From NCBI GenBank assembly GCA_902624785.1, contig CACNYU010000008.1, positions 1 through 40,581 on the forward strand: a DNA stretch of 40,581 bases, written 5' to 3'. Below, piece after piece: positions 34,979 to 40,581 of the stretch (positions are counted from its first letter, which is position 1; each line of letters opens with the position of its first letter). The stretch is from an uncultured Prochlorococcus sp. GTDB taxonomy: Bacteria; Cyanobacteriota; Cyanobacteriia; PCC-6307; Cyanobiaceae. Position numbers and translations under genes: made by a program. The notes beneath the pieces were generated by a model. The model was not told where the DNA came from, did no database searches, and was given only the letters and a program-made list of their open reading frames with translations.

Positions 34979-35066
34979 AAAATCTTTTATTTACAATTAT
35001 TTATATTTTATTATTAACAATATTTCAGCTAAGTATTAAACTTTTAATATATATTTTGGCATTTGA

Positions 35067-35996
35067 ATGCCTGAGCTTCCATTTACACTTGATCAACTAA
35101 GAATATTAAAAGCTATAGCAGAGCAAGGTAGTTTTAAAAAAGCTGCGGATTTGTTATTCGTTACTCAACCAGCAGTAAGTTTGCAAATTCAAAATCTTGA
35201 AAAGCAACTTAATATTACAATTTTCGACAGAGGGGGAAGAAAAGCTCTCTTAACTGAGGCAGGACAATTACTGCTTGAATACTGCCAAAGGATACTTAAT
35301 CAATGCGATGAAGCTTGCAAAGCTGTAGAAGACTTAAATAGCCTAAAAGGAGGCACTTTAATCATTGGAGCGAGTCAAACAACTGGTACTTATTTAATGC
35401 CTAGGATGATAGGCCTTTTTAGGCAAAAATATCCAGAGGTTTCAGTCCAACTTCAGGTTCACAGTACGAGAAGGACTGGATGGAGTGTTGCAAATGGTCA
35501 AATTGATTTAGCAATAATTGGAGGTCAATTACCTTCTGAATTAGAAAATCTTCTACAAATAACGCCTTATGCTACAGATGAACTTGCATTAGTCTTGCCA
35601 TCAAGCCATAGACTTTCAAAAGAGAAAGAACTTGCGAAGGAAGATTTATATACACTCAATTTCGTAACACTTGATTCTCAATCAACCACAAGAAAAGTTG
35701 TTGATGAACTTCTAAAAAACTCAGGATTAGATATACAAAGGCTAAAAATTGAAATGGAATTAAATTCTTTAGAAGCTATTAAAAATGCAGTTCAATCTGG
35801 TCTTGGAGCAGCTTTCCTTCCAGTTGTGTCTATTGAAAGAGAATTAGCATCGGGTACAATCCATAAACCATTAATAACCGATTTAGGAGTAAAAAGAGAG
35901 CTAAAGCTGATAACTAATCCATCAAGATATACCTCTAAAGCTTCTGAGGCTTTTAAAAAGGATATATTACCTAAATTTTCCGGTTTTACGAAATAA
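35067..35996 (+). CDS. rbcR: LysR-type regulator RbcR (Ycf30)
   Basis: 309 residues, LysR family. The winged helix-turn-helix is at residues 5-65 ([40 protein letters not shown]). The effector domain begins with [20 protein letters not shown], and [23 protein letters not shown] is a stretch I associate with RbcR/Ycf30 and not with NdhR/CcmR. It should control Rubisco and related carbon-fixation genes, which are not in this window. It is divergent from the Z-ISO/ndhF run over 88 bases, so it may also act there. Confidence 0.93.
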   Translation: MPELPFTLDQLRILKAIAEQGSFKKAADLLFVTQPAVSLQIQNLEKQLNITIFDRGGRKALLTEAGQLLLEYCQRILNQCDEACKAVEDLNSLKGGTLIIGASQTTGTYLMPRMIGLFRQKYPEVSVQLQVHSTRRTGWSVANGQIDLAIIGGQLPSELENLLQITPYATDELALVLPSSHRLSKEKELAKEDLYTLNFVTLDSQSTTRKVVDELLKNSGLDIQRLKIEMELNSLEAIKNAVQSGLGAAFLPVVSIERELASGTIHKPLITDLGVKRELKLITNPSRYTSKASEAFKKDILPKFSGFTK

Positions 35997-36002
35997 TTAT
36001 AT

Positions 36003-36623
36003 TTAAAATTGAGAAGCTTCTTTATTAATACCGATTCCTCCATCTTCAGCTTGGCCATCTCCTTTGATTATAAATTTATTCTCTTTTACATCAGTTTGAT
36101 ATACACATTTAACAATAGGCTTATCTCGTATGGATCCTATATAAGCAAAAGTATTCATCCTCTGCTTACATTCTCTAACATCTTCATTACTAATAGCTCC
36201 TTGTTTCTGCAATACCGTCCAATTCTCCCTTCTAATAACACATCCTGGTTGTAATGCAGGTTGAGTAACAAAGCTAGTTGATGGATTTAAAGTTGTATAC
36301 ATCTCAACATCAATAACAAAAGCACTTGCACCCCATTGTCTACAGAATTCCGGGTCTGGGACAGCCATATCAAGCTGTTGCTGACTAGCTATATTGCCTT
36401 GACCACCATCTGTTGTACTAGTGATAGCACTTCCTATCCCTACACCTAATATTAAAACACCTGCAAGTATAGCTATAGTCCCAGTATTTAAACTAATCTG
36501 ATCTTTCTGAGCAGATGGCAATCTTTTACTACGGTTAGAATAACCATCTAAATTAGGATTGCTTGGGGGGTAAGGACGCCTCCCAGAATTACGACTAGGA
36601 CGTCTATCAGAAAATCTATTCAC
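36003..36623 (-). CDS. DUF3172 membrane protein
   Basis: 206 residues. A basic, Arg/Ser/Pro-rich N-terminus (1-40), one membrane helix (about 45-66, [19 protein letters not shown]), then a soluble domain with [27 protein letters not shown] and [12 protein letters not shown], and cysteines that could pair. This is the pattern of the cyanobacterial DUF3172 family; its role is unknown. It overlaps ndhM by four bases (ATGA type), so it is translated right after ndhM and may be linked with NDH-1 or the thylakoid membrane. Confidence 0.88.
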   Translation of the reverse strand: MNRFSDRRPSRNSGRRPYPPSNPNLDGYSNRSKRLPSAQKDQISLNTGTIAILAGVLILGVGIGSAITSTTDGGQGNIASQQQLDMAVPDPEFCRQWGASAFVIDVEMYTTLNPSTSFVTQPALQPGCVIRRENWTVLQKQGAISNEDVRECKQRMNTFAYIGSIRDKPIVKCVYQTDVKENKFIIKGDGQAEDGGIGINKEASQF

Positions 36624-36967
36624 AACTTTTCTTTAGTTTTTGGTAATCCCATTGAATAATTCATTACTCTGCATTCAGGGTTATAGCTTAATAAACCTTG
36701 CTGAAGCAAAACTTTAATTAAACCTTCAATCTCTGAACCAATTTTACGTAGTTCATAATCATCTAAATTTTTTCCATCTCTTTCCTTTACAAGGCTATTA
36801 AATTTTTTATTAATCTTCTGTAAACTTTCCTCATTCCATAGGAACTCATTATCAGGATCTACGTCGATTGTAAGCTTATTGGGATCAAACTTTAGTTCAC
36901 TATTAATCACATCAGCCGTAAAAATCCTTACATGTCTGGTTGTAGATTTAATCAGCATTTTTTCCAT
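36620..36967 (-). CDS. ndhM: NAD(P)H-quinone oxidoreductase subunit M
   Basis: A peripheral-arm subunit found only in oxygenic phototrophs, needed for stable NDH-1. 115 residues, the cyanobacterial length. [13 protein letters not shown] at the start, [21 protein letters not shown] in the middle, and [19 protein letters not shown], then [15 protein letters not shown], are the family stretches. It diverges from crtP over 88 bases and runs into the DUF3172 gene. The N-terminus could begin at MEK or at MLIK. Confidence 0.96.
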   Translation of the reverse strand: MEKMLIKSTTRHVRIFTADVINSELKFDPNKLTIDVDPDNEFLWNEESLQKINKKFNSLVKERDGKNLDDYELRKIGSEIEGLIKVLLQQGLLSYNPECRVMNYSMGLPKTKEKL

Positions 36968-36992
36968 AATTTAAAAAAATTCAACAAAAAAA

Positions 36993-37000
36993 ACTATAAT
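36993..37000. promoter_or_regulatory. Overlapping -10 elements for ndhM (-) and crtP (+)
   Basis: Plus-strand TATAAT at 36995-37000 is a perfect -10 and would give crtP a leader of about 49 bases, with a U-rich end and no Shine-Dalgarno. Minus-strand TATAGT (36998-36993) shares five of its bases and would give ndhM a leader of about 20 bases. No strong -35 is visible on either side. Confidence 0.45.
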
Positions 37001-37013
37001 GCTTTAACTTTAG

Positions 37014-38444
<1,431 letters not shown>

Positions 38445-38488
38445 GAAATATAAAATAAATTAAGTAGTAATTATTTAATAGAAATTTT

Positions 38489-39397
38489 TTGAACAAATCA
38501 TTCAATAAGCTTGAAGATGCATATGAAATATGCAGAAAAGAGACTCAACAGTGGGCTAAAACTTTTTATTTAGGGACTTTATTACTGCCTTATGAAAAGA
38601 GAAAAGCTATTTGGGCAATTTATGTTTGGTGTAGAAGAACTGATGAATTAATGGATAGTCCAGAAGCTCTAAAAAAGTCAGAAGAAGAGCTTTCAGAGAG
38701 CTTAAATTCATGGGAAGAAAATACAAAAAATATTTTTAAAGGCATTGTCAGAACAGATTTAGATGCAGTCCTTGCAGATACAATAGAGAAATATCCTCAA
38801 ACTATTGATCCATACTTAGACATGATTGCAGGACAGAGAATGGATTTAACTAAATTTAGATATAAAAATTTTGATGAACTAAAACTGTATTGCTATAGAG
38901 TTGCAGGAACAGTAGGGCTCATGACACAAAATGTGATGGGCATAGATGCTTTCTATAAAGCTGCATCATGGATAGAAGTTCCTGATATTTCAGAAGCTGC
39001 CATTGCTTTAGGTATCGCTAATCAATTAACAAATATCTTGAGAGATGTTGGAGAAGATAGGCACAGAGGAAGAATATATCTCCCCCAAGATGAGATTAAA
39101 CAATTTGGATACTCAGAAGAGGAATTGTTATTAGGGGAAATTAATACTCCATGGAAAAATTTAATGGCTTTTCAACTTAAAAGAGCTAGAGAGTGGTTCA
39201 AAAATTCAGAAGAGGGAATAAAGTGGCTTTCAGCAGATGCACGGTGGCCCGTATGGACATCATTAAGACTTTATAGAAAAATTTTAAATTCAATAGAAAG
39301 TCTAGATTATGACGTATTTAATAATAGAGCCTATGTAAATAAAACTATAAAAGCTTTTGAGATTCCCATCTCTTTCCTAATCTCTAGATTTAAATAA
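38489..39397 (+). CDS. crtB: Phytoene synthase
   Basis: Joins two geranylgeranyl diphosphates to phytoene. 302 residues. First Asp-rich motif in WCRRTDELMDSPEA (DELMD), second in NQLTNILRDVGEDRHRGRIYL. WAKTFYLGTLLLPYEKRKAIWAIY and YCYRVAGTVGLM are conserved. The start is TTG at 38489 (MNKSFNKLEDAYEICRKE); the next ATG lies inside the first Asp-rich motif. The stop abuts the stop of the RRM gene. Confidence 0.98.
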   Translation: MNKSFNKLEDAYEICRKETQQWAKTFYLGTLLLPYEKRKAIWAIYVWCRRTDELMDSPEALKKSEEELSESLNSWEENTKNIFKGIVRTDLDAVLADTIEKYPQTIDPYLDMIAGQRMDLTKFRYKNFDELKLYCYRVAGTVGLMTQNVMGIDAFYKAASWIEVPDISEAAIALGIANQLTNILRDVGEDRHRGRIYLPQDEIKQFGYSEEELLLGEINTPWKNLMAFQLKRAREWFKNSEEGIKWLSADARWPVWTSLRLYRKILNSIESLDYDVFNNRAYVNKTIKAFEIPISFLISRFK

Positions 39398-39814
39398 CTA
39401 AGCAGGTGTTTTTTGATTAGCAAGTAAATCTTTTAATTTTGATAATTCACCTGCCCACCTTGGATCAGGGGATTGAAGATTGGGTGCATCGCTATGAACA
39501 ATTTTCTTAATATTTTTTCTTTTGTTATTTTTGTTATTAGCTGCGTTTCTTTTATTAGATGCAGAATCTTTTTTTTCTGACTTTTCAACTCTAAGCTTTG
39601 AACCTTTAAATTCAAATCCATTTAATTTCTCAATTAAAGAAATTGCACTTTTCTCATTGTTAGCAGTTGCGAAACCAAATCCCCTACATTCTTTAGTTTC
39701 TTTGTCTAATACAGGTTTAAATCTTATCTCTTCTTCAAGTGATTTAAGTACACTATCAAATTCTTTAGGATTAAAACCTTTTGGTAAATTTCCAATGTAA
39801 ATACGAATGCCCAT
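39398..39814 (-). CDS. RNA-binding protein with one RRM domain
   Basis: 138 residues. A single RRM at residues 2-80: RNP2 is IYIGNLP and RNP1 is CRGFGFATA. The tail (80-138) is Lys/Asn-rich (KRNAANNKNNKRKNIKK) and ends DPRWAGELSKLKDLL, which may be a short helix. Cyanobacterial Rbp proteins of this form bind mRNA and help with cold response or mRNA localisation at the thylakoid; which applies here is not known. In a genome with many overlapping convergent transcripts, an RNA-binding protein could matter for RNA stability (speculation). Confidence 0.93.
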   Translation of the reverse strand: MGIRIYIGNLPKGFNPKEFDSVLKSLEEEIRFKPVLDKETKECRGFGFATANNEKSAISLIEKLNGFEFKGSKLRVEKSEKKDSASNKRNAANNKNNKRKNIKKIVHSDAPNLQSPDPRWAGELSKLKDLLANQKTPA

Positions 39815-39868
39815 AAATTTAAAAATAATTTGGATCTAAATAAATAAACCAAAGATGACTATGTGTAT

Positions 39869-40581
39869 TTAATCACATTTTGGCGCATTTTGTTGAAACC
39901 ATTCCTCAGCTTTATAAATTGCTTCATCAAAATCTTTAACTCTCCCATAAGCATATTCTCTCGAAAGGTAATTAAGTAAATCTCCTAGCAAGGGTCCATC
40001 ATGTATCTCAACAATATTTTTTAGTTGATTACCATTAATATAATTTCTCGGATGAAATAATTTATCTTTTTTATCACGCCACCTTGTTAACCATTCAATA
40101 TGAAATTTTTTTGGCAAGTATAAAATAAATGCTGGCAAAATCATTTCTAAGTCTTTATGTAAATCAAATCTTTCAATTTCTGTAAAATTAAGAATTGACT
40201 TTTGTTTAAGTTTTTCGCTCCATTTTCTTAAAGAATTAATAGCCAATGTATCAGACTTACTAAATTTAAACTCTCTAATAACATGCTCCTTTAATAACTC
40301 TTTTAAATAGGCTATTTGAAAAAATTTATCAATTTCATCTTGCAAAAAATTTTCAGAATTTCCAATTAATAAACCATTTGAATAATTATCTTCATAAGAT
40401 TGAACCCAATCAAATATTTTTATCTCATTAAGAAATTCAACAGTCTTCAAAGCTTCTTTTCCATTAACAATTTTTTTTAATTCATACTGTATTCTTTCTA
40501 CAGCAACTCCTCTTAATTGAAATTTATTTAATTCAATAAATTCTAATAAATGCGGTTCAATATGAAAATTTAACTCTGATA
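39869..40581 (-). CDS. CCA tRNA nucleotidyltransferase / poly(A) polymerase family, C-terminal part (5' end outside window)
   Basis: The frame is open to the edge of the window (base 40579), so the TTG at 40450 is not the true start. Visible are FQLRGVAVERIQYELKKIV, the RNA-binding domain segment with the R-x3-ER-x3-EL pattern of class II CCA enzymes and poly(A) polymerases, and then a helical region. The end has HDGPLLGDLLNYLSREYAYG, as in cyanobacterial CCA-type proteins. The catalytic head with its G-[GS] and DxD motifs lies outside, so CCA addition and A addition cannot be told apart. Confidence 0.8.
   Translation of the reverse strand, partial: SELNFHIEPHLLEFIELNKFQLRGVAVERIQYELKKIVNGKEALKTVEFLNEIKIFDWVQSYEDNYSNGLLIGNSENFLQDEIDKFFQIAYLKELLKEHVIREFKFSKSDTLAINSLRKWSEKLKQKSILNFTEIERFDLHKDLEMILPAFILYLPKKFHIEWLTRWRDKKDKLFHPRNYINGNQLKNIVEIHDGPLLGDLLNYLSREYAYGRVKDFDEAIYKAEEWFQQNAPKCD

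Noticed and set aside
36009-36254. 81-codon plus-strand frame opposite the DUF3172 gene
   Set aside because: Shadow of the DUF3172 frame, which is joined to ndhM by a four-base overlap.
39522-39800. 92-codon plus-strand frame opposite the RRM gene
   Set aside because: The RRM protein has both RNP motifs; the Leu/Ser-rich antisense product is a by-product of Lys/Glu-rich coding.

Overview
The window looks like a core-genome segment of a marine picocyanobacterium, most likely a high-light-type Prochlorococcus. The reasons are very high A+T content, extreme gene packing, and the gene content: NDH-1 subunits including the cyanobacterial/plastid NdhM, ChlM, plant-type phytoene desaturase, RbcR (Ycf30), a Ycf29-type regulator, a PedR-type regulator, and phylloquinone (men) genes. 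This identification rests on recognising protein families and gene order from memory, not on a database search. I see no rRNA or tRNA gene, insertion sequence, CRISPR array, prophage or integrase, and no gene-free stretch longer than about 120 bases.

Layout. 1-1835 (+): end of argS and an overlapping HisC-like aminotransferase. 5463-1837 (-): a six-gene run, prfB (with a +1 programmed frameshift), a 59-residue DUF3285 membrane protein, ybeY, dgkA, trpG/pabA and a secreted metallo-beta-lactamase-fold protein. 5540-6726 (+): grxC-gshB, the glutathione pair. 6706-11756: phylloquinone synthesis (menF divergent from menA-menC-menE, with the DHNA-CoA thioesterase facing menE). 11766-17777: ndhH, rsmH, cysteine desulfurase, Ycf29-type regulator, chlM, purE and cysC in alternating orientation. 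17826-21299: a SUI1-type factor, trpB, a rhodanese and a probable DUF3352 protein. 21408-27049 (+): gltA, ndhA-I-G-E, nadK, a CYTH phosphatase and a small unknown gene. 27012-29427: PedR-like regulator, metF and a sugar nucleotidyltransferase. 34978-29473 (-): a zeta-carotene-isomerase-like NnrU protein, ndhF, ndhD and scpA. 35067-39397: rbcR, DUF3172 gene, ndhM, crtP (pds) and crtB. 39398-40581 (-): an RRM protein and the truncated end of a CCA-adding enzyme/poly(A) polymerase family gene.

How the genes work together. Much of the window supports photosynthetic electron flow and its pigments. Eight NDH-1 subunits (H, A, I, G, E, D, F, M) sit in four places. The men genes make the photosystem I quinone, chlM acts in chlorophyll synthesis, and crtB, crtP and the Z-ISO-like gene cover the first carotenoid steps. 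Three transcription regulators (Ycf29-type, PedR-type, RbcR) lie near these genes. The rest is housekeeping: translation (argS, prfB, ybeY, rsmH, SUI1, CCA enzyme), sulfur and glutathione metabolism, amino acids, purine, folate and NADP.

I did not find an undescribed multi-gene system. The most interesting signals are small: a perfect hairpin overlapping the stimulator of the prfB frameshift site, a beta-lactamase-fold protein without its HxHxDH motif, altered active-site residues in MenC and MenE, a His/acid-rich loop in NdhF, a repeated TAAGTA element around a good promoter before ndhI, and eleven convergent gene pairs whose ends touch or overlap with no room for ordinary terminators.
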